The notes under the pieces: model-generated | The model's database searches: none | The model's input: only the letters and a program-made list of their open reading frames with translations | Told to the model about the DNA's origin: nothing | In this document: in pieces, positions 54,406 to 64,000 of the stretch | How the letters are laid out: every line of letters begins with the position of its first letter | Numbering within the stretch: the stretch's first letter is position 1 | Assembly: GCF_002258785.1 (NCBI RefSeq) | Contig: NZ_NOYI01000027.1 | Span: forward strand, 1 to 64,000 | Source: Rhodococcus sp. 06-235-1A | GTDB lineage: Bacteria > Actinomycetota > Actinomycetes > Mycobacteriales > Mycobacteriaceae | Direction: 5' to 3' | Length of the DNA: 64,000 nt | Program-made: the position numbers and the translations under genes

Positions 54406-55335
54406 ATGGGCGCGGGTCACGGGCACAGTCACGGGGTGGGCGGTCACTCGTCCACAGGTGTGGGGCCGCCCAAGGCCCGCATTCGCAAGATGGTCGTGGC
54501 GTTGGCGATTCTGGTGGTGTTCCTCGTCGTCGAGGCCACCGTGGCCGTGGCCATCGGTTCGCTCGGTCTGCTCGCCGATGCAGGCCACATGCTCACCGAC
54601 GTGCTCGGCATGTCCATGGGGTTGGTCGCGCTTCTGCTGGCCCGCAAGGGAAGTGCCGCCGCGGCAAGGACTTTCGGTTGGCACCGGGCCGAGGTGCTCA
54701 CTGCCATCGCGAATGCAGTTCTACTGCTGGGTGTCGCGGCGTTCATCATGTACGAGGCGGTCTCTCGCATCGGCGATGCTCCCGAAATCCCCGGCGTACC
54801 GCTCATCCTCACTGCGACAGCCGGTCTCGCGGCCAATGTCGTCGTCATGCTGCTCATTCGCGCCGATGCCAAGGACTCCCTGGCAGTGCGCGGTGCCTAC
54901 ATGGAAGTTCTGGCCGACGCAGTCGGCAGTGTCGGGGTGCTCGTCGCAGGCGTTCTGATGGTCGTGTTTCAGTGGACCTGGGCCGACATCGTCGTCGGTG
55001 TCCTGATCTCCCTGTGGGTGATCCCGCGCGCAATCAAGCTCGCCGGCTCGGCTCTGCGCATTCTCACTCAGGCGAGTCCAGGGCACGTCGACGTCGATGC
55101 GTTGACCGGCGACCTGACGGCGCTACCGGGGGTGACGGGGGTGCACGACCTGCACGTGTGGACGCTGACCACCGGAATGGACGTGGCCACTGTGCATCTC
55201 GAATGCGATGGGTCGTCGTCGATGGTGCTCGACCGGGCCAGATCTCTGTTGTCCACCTACGGCCTCGACCACGCCACGGTTCAGGTCGAACCGACCGCGC
55301 ACGGCCGGACCTGCAAGGAAGAGCTCACCTGGTGA
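54406..55335 (+). CDS. cation diffusion facilitator (mirror copy)
   Basis: A 309-residue metal exporter identical to that at 27384-28313, with the His-rich head and the HMLTD and EVLAD metal-site motifs. Confidence 0.9.
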   Translation: MGAGHGHSHGVGGHSSTGVGPPKARIRKMVVALAILVVFLVVEATVAVAIGSLGLLADAGHMLTDVLGMSMGLVALLLARKGSAAAARTFGWHRAEVLTAIANAVLLLGVAAFIMYEAVSRIGDAPEIPGVPLILTATAGLAANVVVMLLIRADAKDSLAVRGAYMEVLADAVGSVGVLVAGVLMVVFQWTWADIVVGVLISLWVIPRAIKLAGSALRILTQASPGHVDVDALTGDLTALPGVTGVHDLHVWTLTTGMDVATVHLECDGSSSMVLDRARSLLSTYGLDHATVQVEPTAHGRTCKEELTW

Positions 55336-55792
55336 CCGTGCGTATCTCGAAGCCCGGACGCCACACGTCGATCTGCATGTGATCGTCCACCAGTGACGTC
55401 AGGACGACCTCGGTGATGTCGAGATCGAACACGTGATACGGCACCAGTTCGCCCGGTGCAGCGTCGAATATCGGTTGCAGCGCAGCCGGATCGGTGATTT
55501 CGACGGCTCGACCGCCGATCTTCGCATCCCCGCCCTCCATCGAGTGATGCCCTGGATTGCTGTGCAGCGCGAATCGTCCGTCGCGCTGCAGATCCCGTGC
55601 CTTGACGGCACCGAGCATCGAACCGAGGCGCAGGACGCCACTGTCGTCGAACTCGACCTCGGTGCCGCTCACCCGCGGTGAGCCGTCCGCGCGGAGCGTC
55701 GCGAGCACATGGTGTTTGTGAGCGGTGAATCTGGCCTGTACGGCCGATGCGAGGTTCGGGGCGGTTGTCGAGAAGTCTTTCCACGTCGTCAT
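55325..55792 (-). CDS. pyridoxamine 5'-phosphate oxidase-family protein (mirror copy)
   Basis: A 155-residue split-barrel protein identical to that at 26927-27394. It overlaps the CDF end by 11 bases. Confidence 0.8.
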   Translation of the reverse strand: MTTWKDFSTTAPNLASAVQARFTAHKHHVLATLRADGSPRVSGTEVEFDDSGVLRLGSMLGAVKARDLQRDGRFALHSNPGHHSMEGGDAKIGGRAVEITDPAALQPIFDAAPGELVPYHVFDLDITEVVLTSLVDDHMQIDVWRPGFEIRTVTR

Positions 55793-55814
55793 GTTGCGAG
55801 TATCGACCCCCATC

Positions 55815-55833
55815 ACTGACATCGTGTGTCAGT
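55815..55833. promoter_or_regulatory. operator candidate between PPOX and WYL genes (mirror copy)
   Basis: ACTGACA/TGTCAGT dyad, mirror of 26886-26904. Confidence 0.53.
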
Positions 55834-55845
55834 AATATCGGGCAG

Positions 55846-56787
55846 ATGCGTTCCGCACGGTTGCTTCGGATCATGTTGTTGCTCCAAGAGGGGCGACAGG
55901 CGACCGCGCAGTCCCTTGCGGACGAGGTCGAGGTATCGGTACGCACGATCTACCGCGACATCGGCGCGCTCGGGGCCGCGGGCGTGCCGCTGTGGACCGA
56001 ACCCGGCCCCGGCGGCGGCATCCGATTGCTCGACGGGTGGCAGTCGAAACTGACCGGCATGACCGGTACCGAAACGTCGGCGCTGATGCTGCTCGGTATG
56101 CCGTCGGTTGCGGCCGACCTCGGCTTGTCCGACGCCACCGCCGCTGCCGAGAGCAAGCTCCTCGGCGCGCTGCCGGTCTCGCTCCGGGCGAGCGCGCAGC
56201 TGTGGCGTGAGCGTGTGCACGTCGATGTTCCCGGTTGGTTCACCGCGCCCGTTGCGAACGAGTTGGTGCCCGTCTTGGCGCGGACGGTGCTCGGTGGTCG
56301 GGAGATCGAGATCCGTTACCGCGGGGGGAGCCGGGTCGTCGGGCCACTCGGCCTGGTGGTGAAGGCGTCGGTCTGGTACTTGGTGGCCACTCGCGGTGCG
56401 CGCATCCTGTCGTTTCGGGTCGACCGGATCGAGAGCGTGGTGGAGCAGGCTACCGACGTGCTTCGGCCGGTCGGGTTCGACCTCGCGCAGTGGTGGGATG
56501 CGTCGATGGTGGAGTTCGATCGGTCGTTGCTGAGGTTCCCCTGTCGAGTCCGATTGTCCGACAACGCAGTGCGTGCCCTGCCTCGGGTGATCGGAGTCGC
56601 GGCCACGCCGGATCTGGGCACGGCCGACAGTGACGGCTGGACCGAGGTGGAGTTGATGCTCGAGAGCGAGGAGGTCGCACTCGCTCAGCTGATCGCGCTC
56701 GGCGGGGGAGTCAGTGTGCTGGGGCCGGCTTCGCTGCGACGATCGCTGCGTGATGTCGCGGCGAGCATCGTGAGCGAGAACAGTTGA
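55846..56787 (+). CDS. WYL-domain regulator (mirror copy)
   Basis: A 313-residue HTH-WYL protein identical to that at 25932-26873, starting at ATG 55846. Confidence 0.88.
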   Translation: MRSARLLRIMLLLQEGRQATAQSLADEVEVSVRTIYRDIGALGAAGVPLWTEPGPGGGIRLLDGWQSKLTGMTGTETSALMLLGMPSVAADLGLSDATAAAESKLLGALPVSLRASAQLWRERVHVDVPGWFTAPVANELVPVLARTVLGGREIEIRYRGGSRVVGPLGLVVKASVWYLVATRGARILSFRVDRIESVVEQATDVLRPVGFDLAQWWDASMVEFDRSLLRFPCRVRLSDNAVRALPRVIGVAATPDLGTADSDGWTEVELMLESEEVALAQLIALGGGVSVLGPASLRRSLRDVAASIVSENS

Positions 56788-56788
56788 G

Positions 56789-57562
56789 TCACAGCCAGAA
56801 TCGCATCAGGAAGTTACCGTTGCCGGCGAAGAACTCGGGAACACCGGACAATCCGAAGAGGGTGTAGATCGCCCCGAAGAATGCCGAATTGACTGCCGGC
56901 ACGAACAGCAATGCCACGAGAACGAGGATTCCGTAGCCCTTGAACTGGTTCATCGATGCACGGGTGGCGGGCGAGAGCGAGGGTTCGAGTGCGGCGTATC
57001 CGTCGAGTCCCGGCACCGGAATCAGGTTGAGGATCGTGGCCATGATCTGCAGGAAGGCCAGGAAGCTGAGCCCGTACCAGAAGGCCTGATGGGTCCCGTC
57101 CGTGCCGAACACGCGAATGACGATCAGAAGTAACACGGCGAGAACGGCATTGGCGAACGGACCGGCGAGGGCGATGCGCCGCTGCGTCGATGCCGAGAAC
57201 TGGCCGGTGCGCAGATATACGGCACCGCCCGGCAGTCCGATTCCGCCGATCGCGATGAATACGACCGGCAAGACGATCGAGAGCAACGGGTGGGTGTACT
57301 TCAGCGGGTTGAGCGTCAGGTAGCCGCGGAGCTCGACCTCGCGATCCCCGGCGCGAAACGCGGTGAACGCGTGACCGAATTCGTGCAGGCACACCGAGGC
57401 GATCCAGCCGGCCAGTACCAGAACGAACACCCCGAGGCGTGCAGCGGTGGACGTGACGTCCTCGGCTGTCCACGCCACTGCGCCGCCCACTCCTGCGACG
57501 GCGAGAACGGCGACGAAGACCGGGCTCGGCAGGACGGGACTGCGACGCAAGGGAACGGTCAT
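56789..57562 (-). CDS. M50-family membrane metalloprotease (mirror copy)
   Basis: A 257-residue site-2-type protease identical to that at 25157-25930 (HEFGH and PVPGLDG motifs). Confidence 0.86.
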   Translation of the reverse strand: MTVPLRRSPVLPSPVFVAVLAVAGVGGAVAWTAEDVTSTAARLGVFVLVLAGWIASVCLHEFGHAFTAFRAGDREVELRGYLTLNPLKYTHPLLSIVLPVVFIAIGGIGLPGGAVYLRTGQFSASTQRRIALAGPFANAVLAVLLLIVIRVFGTDGTHQAFWYGLSFLAFLQIMATILNLIPVPGLDGYAALEPSLSPATRASMNQFKGYGILVLVALLFVPAVNSAFFGAIYTLFGLSGVPEFFAGNGNFLMRFWL

Positions 57563-58224
57563 CGGACCAGCAACCACTCCTGATGGTGCCGGTAGAACGT
57601 CGATCTCTTCACCGTTCGGTCGCCGGCGATGCCGTCGCGCATCAGGTTCGCGGCAGGGGAACCGAGTTGCATTGCGCGCCCGCTCACCCAGCGGCGGGGT
57701 AGAAGACGTCGTCGGCTGATCACGCGCGCACGAAGGCCGGGCAGTTCCGCGGTCGGTGCCACCTCGACGCCGGGTACGACGCCGGAGAACAGGCGAGTGT
57801 CGTCGACGTAGGCCTCGCCCTCGAGTTCGGCTCCGTCGGCCCCGCCGAGAAGTGCCCGGCCGACCACCGCCTTGCCCGCGTCGTCGCGAATGAGGGGAGT
57901 GCCCGACGCCGAGCCTGTCAGTGCCACTTTCGCGGCGCGTGATCCGGTGCCGAGTTTGTAGATGTGCGCTGCGTCGGTGGCCGTGTCGGGCACGAAAGCG
58001 AGTTCGACGTGCAGGCGGTCGGTGCGCATCAGTCGGGTCAGCACGGCGGCCAGGGAGGCATCGTCGCCCAGGACGATGATGCGGGGGGCAGGGACCGATT
58101 CGATGTCGGAGAAGATCCCGCTGCAGTCGTCGTCGGTCGGTACGGCGTCGGCGCTGCGCAGTGGGACGTCGGTCAGCGTGATCGGCAGCGGCGGGTTCCC
58201 GCAGTGCAGAACGAACGGTGTCAC
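57559..58224 (-). CDS. Rv0358-like conserved protein (mirror copy)
   Basis: A 221-residue protein identical to that at 24495-25160, with GTG start at 58224 and ATGA overlap with the protease gene. Confidence 0.68.
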   Translation of the reverse strand: MTPFVLHCGNPPLPITLTDVPLRSADAVPTDDDCSGIFSDIESVPAPRIIVLGDDASLAAVLTRLMRTDRLHVELAFVPDTATDAAHIYKLGTGSRAAKVALTGSASGTPLIRDDAGKAVVGRALLGGADGAELEGEAYVDDTRLFSGVVPGVEVAPTAELPGLRARVISRRRLLPRRWVSGRAMQLGSPAANLMRDGIAGDRTVKRSTFYRHHQEWLLVR

Positions 58225-58362
58225 GGCGCTCCTAGATCTTCGTCGAACCCTCAGGCGACCATAGTGCCCTCGTTTCGACTCCACCGTAGCGGCATGCGGG
58301 CCAGCTCACCGGCTCGGCTAGACTGTTCTCCCGGCCACTGTCGCGCCTGCGACAAATGGTGA

Positions 58363-59715
<1,353 letters not shown>

Positions 59716-59738
59716 GAAATCTGCGGTACGCAACTTGC

Positions 59739-59785
59739 CACATGCGAAAGCCCCGAGGCGTCCAGCCTCGGGGCTTTCGCATGTG
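59739..59785. terminator. 21-bp stem terminator after purA (mirror copy)
   Basis: Same perfect stem as at 22934-22980, here downstream of the second purA copy. Confidence 0.83.
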
Positions 59786-59906
59786 TGTGAGGCCTGGTCG
59801 AGACAGAGCGAATTCTGCGGCATCCCACATATATGTCCGAATCGAGCTGCATATCTGCTCGCCGACGTGGATAATCGGTTCAGGTAAAGCGACGGAGGTT
59901 CCAGCG

Positions 59907-60347
59907 ATGACCGAAAATTACAACGGGTTGGAAGTTTTCAGCTACCAATACGATCGGTTCACTTACGAACATCCCTGGATCGGCGCTCAAGCCGGTGAAT
60001 TCATGCTCGGTCCCGAGGGCGGCGGAATGCTCGAATTCACCCATGCCACTGTGTTCGCTCTTCCCGAAGGTGGCGCGCACGAGGTGCACGGTCCCATACT
60101 CGATTGGTACCTCGGTCACGGCGGACCCTATGGGGCACTTGGCTATCCGATCAGCAACGAGCGTCCGACGCCGACGGGCTCCGGCAGATACAACCTTTTC
60201 CAGCGCGGGGCCATCGGATGGCTGCCCGATGTGGGTGCGTTCACCATCGGTGGTCGGGGCGAGGAATCGGATGTCAGCCCCGGTCCGGAAGCTGTATCGG
60301 TCTCGGCGGTCGACGGTCCTATTTCCGAACTGGGAATTTCGGCCTGA
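59907..60347 (+). CDS. LGFP-repeat protein (mirror copy)
   Basis: A 146-residue protein identical to that at 22372-22812; ATG behind GGAGG. Confidence 0.68.
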   Translation: MTENYNGLEVFSYQYDRFTYEHPWIGAQAGEFMLGPEGGGMLEFTHATVFALPEGGAHEVHGPILDWYLGHGGPYGALGYPISNERPTPTGSGRYNLFQRGAIGWLPDVGAFTIGGRGEESDVSPGPEAVSVSAVDGPISELGISA

Positions 60348-60370
60348 AATACAATTCTGCTCCCTGTTTT

Positions 60371-60408
60371 CGGCGGTTTATTCGGTCGAACGGTCGGAAT
60401 AAACGCCG
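60371..60408. terminator. hairpin between the LGFP gene and ogt (mirror copy)
   Basis: Mirror of the bulged stem at 22311-22348 in the convergent gap. Confidence 0.53.
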
Positions 60409-60417
60409 CGCTCTGAT

Positions 60418-60942
60418 TCAGAACAATGTGGGCTCGTCGAATCCCGGTACGCCTTCTATGCCAAGAATTCGTTGTTTGGTGTTCGCTCCACCCGGCGCGG
60501 AGAAGCCGCCGACTTCGCTGCCTGCACCGAGCACACGGTGGCACGGAACGATGATCGGCACCGGGTTGCGGCCGAGTGCACCGCCGACCGCTTGCGCCGC
60601 ACCGGGATGGCCGAGTCTGCGAGCGATGTCGCCGTAGGTGAGTGTCGCGCCCCGAGGGATGTCGCTGCACACGGTGTACACCGACGCATCGAACTCCGAA
60701 ACGTCGAGCACCAGCGGTATCGGCCTCAAGTCGACGGCACGGCCGTCGAGGAGTCCGGTGATCCGGTCGATGGCATCGGCGGCCAGTGCGTCGACCGGCC
60801 CTTCTGCCGCACCGAAGCCGGTCAGGTAGTCGATCATTGCCTCGTCCGACGGTTCGGGCAGCGCAACCGCGGCTACTCCGTCGTCGGTCCAGGCGATACC
60901 GCAGCGACCGATGGCGGTGTCGAAGAGCGTGCAGCTCGGCAT
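60418..60942 (-). CDS. ogt: methylated-DNA-protein cysteine methyltransferase (mirror copy)
   Basis: A 174-residue repair protein identical to that at 21777-22301, acceptor cysteine in PCHRV. Confidence 0.91.
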   Translation of the reverse strand: MPSCTLFDTAIGRCGIAWTDDGVAAVALPEPSDEAMIDYLTGFGAAEGPVDALAADAIDRITGLLDGRAVDLRPIPLVLDVSEFDASVYTVCSDIPRGATLTYGDIARRLGHPGAAQAVGGALGRNPVPIIVPCHRVLGAGSEVGGFSAPGGANTKQRILGIEGVPGFDEPTLF

Positions 60943-60944
60943 GG

Positions 60945-61028
60945 GTCCAGTATCCACCCGAGGTCGGGGAGCAGTCCAGTAGACGACCGAATGGACTTGA
61001 ATGTTCGATGCCAGTGGGCCAATACTGG
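60945..61028. promoter_or_regulatory. ACTGG boxes in the ogt-mocR gap (mirror copy)
   Basis: Mirror of 21691-21774, with the same dyad and direct repeats. Confidence 0.38.
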
Positions 61029-61033
61029 AGAAC

Positions 61034-62515
61034 ATGGCCTCGAGAGTTCTCAACGCAACGTCACTGGCCCGCGATCTCGGTAGCTGGCGCGCTGACGCCT
61101 CCTCCGATGGACCCGGCCGGCGCAAGGCGTCGCGTCCGACGTATCGCGCGTTGGCGGACGGCGTTCGACTCCTCATTCACGACGGTCGGATTCCGTTGGG
61201 TGTCGGTCTGCCCAGTGAGCGCGATCTGTCGGCCGCACTCGATTTGAGCCGCACCACCATCACCTCCTCCTATTCGGTGCTGCGTGACGAGGGCTATCTG
61301 ATCAGCAAGCAGGGTTCGCGCAGTACCGTCGCGCTGCCTGCGGCCCCCACCCCGAACGGACTGCTGATCCAGTCGACGTCGACGTCGGGTCCGGTGGTGG
61401 ACATGTCTCACGCTGCCATGTCGGCCGCCGACGGAACCATGACGGCCGCGTACGAGTCTGCACTGCAAGCACTTCCGACGTACCTGCCGACGCACGGAAT
61501 GGAGCCCATCGGCTTGGCGGTGTTGCGGGAGGCCATCGCGCAGCGATTCGTCGAGCGTGGCCTACCGACGACCGCGGATCAGATCATGGTCACATCCGGT
61601 GCGCAGCAAGCAGTTCGGCTCTTGCTGGGCACGTTGACGTCACCCGGTGATCGGGTGCTGATCGATCACCCGACCTATCCCAACGCGCTCGAGGCCATCC
61701 GACGCGTCGGCGCGCGGCCGGTGCCGGTGCCGGTTCGTCCCGCGGACGGCGACTGGGATCTCGACGGAATTCGCAGTGCCGCACGGCAAACGGCCGCCAA
61801 GGTCGCGTACCTGATTCCGGACTTTCACAATCCGACCGGGCAGGTGCTGGACGCCGAGGGCCGGGCCGAACTCGCGCGCATCACCCGTGACACTCGCATG
61901 ACGCTCATCGTCGACGAGACGATGGTGGACCTGTGGCTCGACGCCCCGCCGCCACCACCGGTCGCGTCGTTCGGACGGGTCTCGGGCTCCGACATCGTCA
62001 CGATCGGCTCGGCGTCCAAGTCGTTCTGGGGCGGACTGCGCATCGGGTGGATCAGGGCGCACCCGTCGCTGGTATCCCAGCTCGCAGGTTCGCGGGCGGC
62101 GCACGACCTCGGCACGTCGATCATGGATCAGTTGGCGTCGTCGTTCTTGCTGCAGGACGCCGAACCCGCACTCGAGCTCCGCCGATCGCAACTGCGTGAA
62201 CGTCGTGACGTACTCGAGGACGCTCTGGCCGAGCATCTTCCGGACTGGCGCTATCGCCGCTCCGAGGGCGGTATGTCGCTGTGGTTGCAGCTGCCTGCAC
62301 CGGTGTCGAGTGCACTCGCCGCCACCGCTCCGGCATTCGGAGCGGTGCTGGCGGCAGGACCGCGATTCGGCGTCGAGGGTGCGTTCGAGCGCTATCTCAG
62401 GTTGCCGTACACCCGTGAGCCGCAAGAGCTTCGGGCCGCTGTCGCCGCAACGGCCGGGGCGTACCGAGCACTCGCCCCCAGCGCCGAATCGGAACAGCCG
62501 GCTCTGGTGTTCTGA
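61034..62515 (+). CDS. MocR-type regulator (mirror copy)
   Basis: A 493-residue GntR-aminotransferase fusion identical to that at 20204-21685, ATG 61034 behind GGAG. Confidence 0.86.
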   Translation: MASRVLNATSLARDLGSWRADASSDGPGRRKASRPTYRALADGVRLLIHDGRIPLGVGLPSERDLSAALDLSRTTITSSYSVLRDEGYLISKQGSRSTVALPAAPTPNGLLIQSTSTSGPVVDMSHAAMSAADGTMTAAYESALQALPTYLPTHGMEPIGLAVLREAIAQRFVERGLPTTADQIMVTSGAQQAVRLLLGTLTSPGDRVLIDHPTYPNALEAIRRVGARPVPVPVRPADGDWDLDGIRSAARQTAAKVAYLIPDFHNPTGQVLDAEGRAELARITRDTRMTLIVDETMVDLWLDAPPPPPVASFGRVSGSDIVTIGSASKSFWGGLRIGWIRAHPSLVSQLAGSRAAHDLGTSIMDQLASSFLLQDAEPALELRRSQLRERRDVLEDALAEHLPDWRYRRSEGGMSLWLQLPAPVSSALAATAPAFGAVLAAGPRFGVEGAFERYLRLPYTREPQELRAAVAATAGAYRALAPSAESEQPALVF

Positions 62516-62526
62516 CGCGCAGGCGG

Positions 62527-63603
62527 TTACACCCAGACCGACGCGATGTCGGTGGCGGTGGACGGCGGTGGCGTCGGAACTCCGTTTTCGGTGCGGGAGA
62601 ATCGCGGTGCCGGACGGTGTTGCGTGACGCCGCCGACGTCGATGAGTGAGTCGCGATCCTTCATGTGCGGGTGGTTCGGAGCTTCGGCGAAGGTGAGGAC
62701 CGGCGATACGCAGGCGTCGGTGCCGTCGAAGATCGCGGCCCATTCGTCGCGGGTCTTCGACAGGAATGTCGAGGTGAACTTCTCGCGCAGTTCCGGCCAA
62801 CGCGACTTGTCCATCTGCGATGGCAGATCCGTATCGGAGAGGCCGAGTCCGGTGAGCAGCTGAGCGTAGAACTGCGGCTCGAGCGAGCCGACTGCCATGT
62901 ACTGGCCGTCGGAGGTCTCGTAGGTGTCGTAGAACGGCGCGCCGGTGTCGAGCAGGTTGGTGCCGCGGTCGTCGCTCCACGCTCCGACTCCGCGCCACGA
63001 CCAGATCATGTGCGAGAGTGCGGCCGTGCCGTCGACCATGGCCGCGTCGACCACCTGGCCCTGCCCGGAGTTCTGTCGCTCGTAGAGCGCCGCCATGATG
63101 CCGAAGACGAGGAACATCGAGCCGCCACCGAAGTCGCCGACCATGTTCAGCGGCGGCACCGGGCGCTCTCCCGCACGGCCGATGGCGTTGAGGACGCCGG
63201 TGACGGAGATGTAGTTGATGTCGTGGCCTGCGGTCTGTGCCCAGGGGCCTTCCTGGCCCCAGCCGGTCATGCGGCCGTAGACCAAGCGCGGGTTGCGGGC
63301 CAAGGCGTCGTCGGGTCCGAGTCCGAGTCGCTCGGTGACACCGGGGCGGAATCCCTCGATCAGCACGTCGGCGCGCTCGACGAGGCCGAGAACCTTCTCG
63401 ATGTCGGCGGGGTCCTTGAGGTTCGCCTCGACGATGGTGCGACTGCGCAGTTGATGGTCGTGCGGAGAGACCTGCCCGGCGCGTTGGATGCGAACGACGT
63501 CCGCGCCGAGGTCGGCCAGGAGCAGTGCGGCGTGCGGGCCGGGCCCGATGCCTGCGAGTTCGACGACGCGGAGCCCTGCGAGCGGTCCACCAGTGTTCGA
63601 CAC
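62527..63603 (-). CDS. mcr: alpha-methylacyl-CoA racemase-like protein (mirror copy)
   Basis: A 358-residue CaiB-family protein identical to that at 19116-20192, with the His127/Asp157/Glu242 set. Confidence 0.86.
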   Translation of the reverse strand: MSNTGGPLAGLRVVELAGIGPGPHAALLLADLGADVVRIQRAGQVSPHDHQLRSRTIVEANLKDPADIEKVLGLVERADVLIEGFRPGVTERLGLGPDDALARNPRLVYGRMTGWGQEGPWAQTAGHDINYISVTGVLNAIGRAGERPVPPLNMVGDFGGGSMFLVFGIMAALYERQNSGQGQVVDAAMVDGTAALSHMIWSWRGVGAWSDDRGTNLLDTGAPFYDTYETSDGQYMAVGSLEPQFYAQLLTGLGLSDTDLPSQMDKSRWPELREKFTSTFLSKTRDEWAAIFDGTDACVSPVLTFAEAPNHPHMKDRDSLIDVGGVTQHRPAPRFSRTENGVPTPPPSTATDIASVWV

Positions 63604-63678
63604 GTAATTTGCCTCGTTCCGACGTTGTGCGCTGCGATTGTGACAGGAGACTAACCTGTACTAGGTCGTCCAAGTAAT

Positions 63679-64000
63679 GTGGGTGTGGATAATAAGGCTG
63701 TGACTGCCCCAGAACCCGTCCGTATCGGTACTCCGCTCACTCCAGGGGCGACCCGGGTGATGCTGCTCGGCTCGGGTGAGCTGGGCAAAGAGGTGATCAT
63801 CGCGTTCCAGCGCCTCGGCGTCGAGGTGATCGCCGTCGATCGCTACGACAATGCCCCTGGCCACCAGGTGGCGCATCATGCATTCACGATCGACATGAGC
63901 AACCCCGAAGAGCTTCTGGCGCTGATCGATTCGCAGCAGCCGGACTTCGTTGTCCCGGAGATCGAGGCCATTGCGACGGACGCGTTGGCCGAGGTGGAAG
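63679..64000 (+). CDS. purT: purT, 5' part (mirror copy, cut by the window edge)
   Basis: The first 107 codons of the formyltransferase at 17823-19040 in reverse orientation, including the nucleotide fold [14 protein letters not shown]. The frame is open at the last base of the window, so nothing shows whether the copy is complete. Confidence 0.93.
   Translation, partial: MGVDNKAVTAPEPVRIGTPLTPGATRVMLLGSGELGKEVIIAFQRLGVEVIAVDRYDNAPGHQVAHHAFTIDMSNPEELLALIDSQQPDFVVPEIEAIATDALAEVE

Overview
The window is high-GC actinobacterial DNA, most likely Rhodococcus or a close Nocardiaceae relative. The evidence is a WhiB-family protein, an LGFP-repeat protein, DUF3151, an Rv1733c-type membrane protein, and a gene order that recalls Mycobacterium tuberculosis Rv0357c-Rv0365c (purA, Rv0358, M50 protease, DUF3151, Rv0361, fba, DedA, GH76) and Rv0389-Rv0391 (purT, rhodanese, metZ).

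The dominant structure is a giant inverted duplication. Every base x from 18719 to 41359 reappears, reverse-complemented, at 82719-x, so 18719-41359 and 41360-64000 form a palindrome with no spacer. No difference was found in any segment compared, and it is still running at the last base of the window. It contains housekeeping genes (purA, fba, purT, ogt) and its axis cuts a secreted-protein gene in half. The simplest reading is a fold-back assembly or read chimera, or a contig end; a real, very recent inverted duplication is possible but must be shown with reads spanning 41359/41360. The sequence that should follow 41359 in the normal genome is not in the window.

Region 1-18718 is single copy here. 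It holds a partial gene (probable DUF222/HNH tail), a TfoX-like protein, then a leftward cluster at 723-6741: NtaA-type flavin monooxygenase, ABC permease, ATPase and substrate-binding protein, sarcosine-oxidase-like FAD enzyme and GNAT acetyltransferase. This gene set resembles the Bacillus yxe and ytm operons for S-modified cysteine salvage. The ABC operon has a recognisable promoter, a perfect 12-bp inverted repeat upstream of it, and a 9-codon leader ORF with a strong ribosome site. Next come a small membrane protein, a WhiB-like protein, a HAD phosphatase and isochorismate synthase. Then sulfur genes follow: a TauD/AtsK-type dioxygenase preceded by a related operator-like sequence, metZ, rhodanese, an Rv0361-like membrane protein and a second TauD-type dioxygenase. 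fprA, an SMP-30 protein, an amidohydrolase, DUF456 and purT complete the region.

Region 18719-41359 (left arm) holds the 5' part of purT, an alpha-methylacyl-CoA racemase-like gene, a MocR-type regulator divergent from ogt, an LGFP protein, purA, Rv0358/Rv0359 homologues, a WYL regulator divergent from a PPOX protein, a CDF metal exporter with a palindromic operator candidate, FUSC and DUF3151 proteins, an Rv0361-like protein, fba, two DedA proteins, a GH76 glycosidase, an SpoU methyltransferase, a lipoprotein, an SDR, two small membrane-protein genes, an Rv1733c-like protein, a marR-MFS pair and the truncated secreted protein. Region 41360-64000 repeats all of this in reverse order and on the opposite strands. 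No tRNA, rRNA, CRISPR array, transposase or phage gene was seen.
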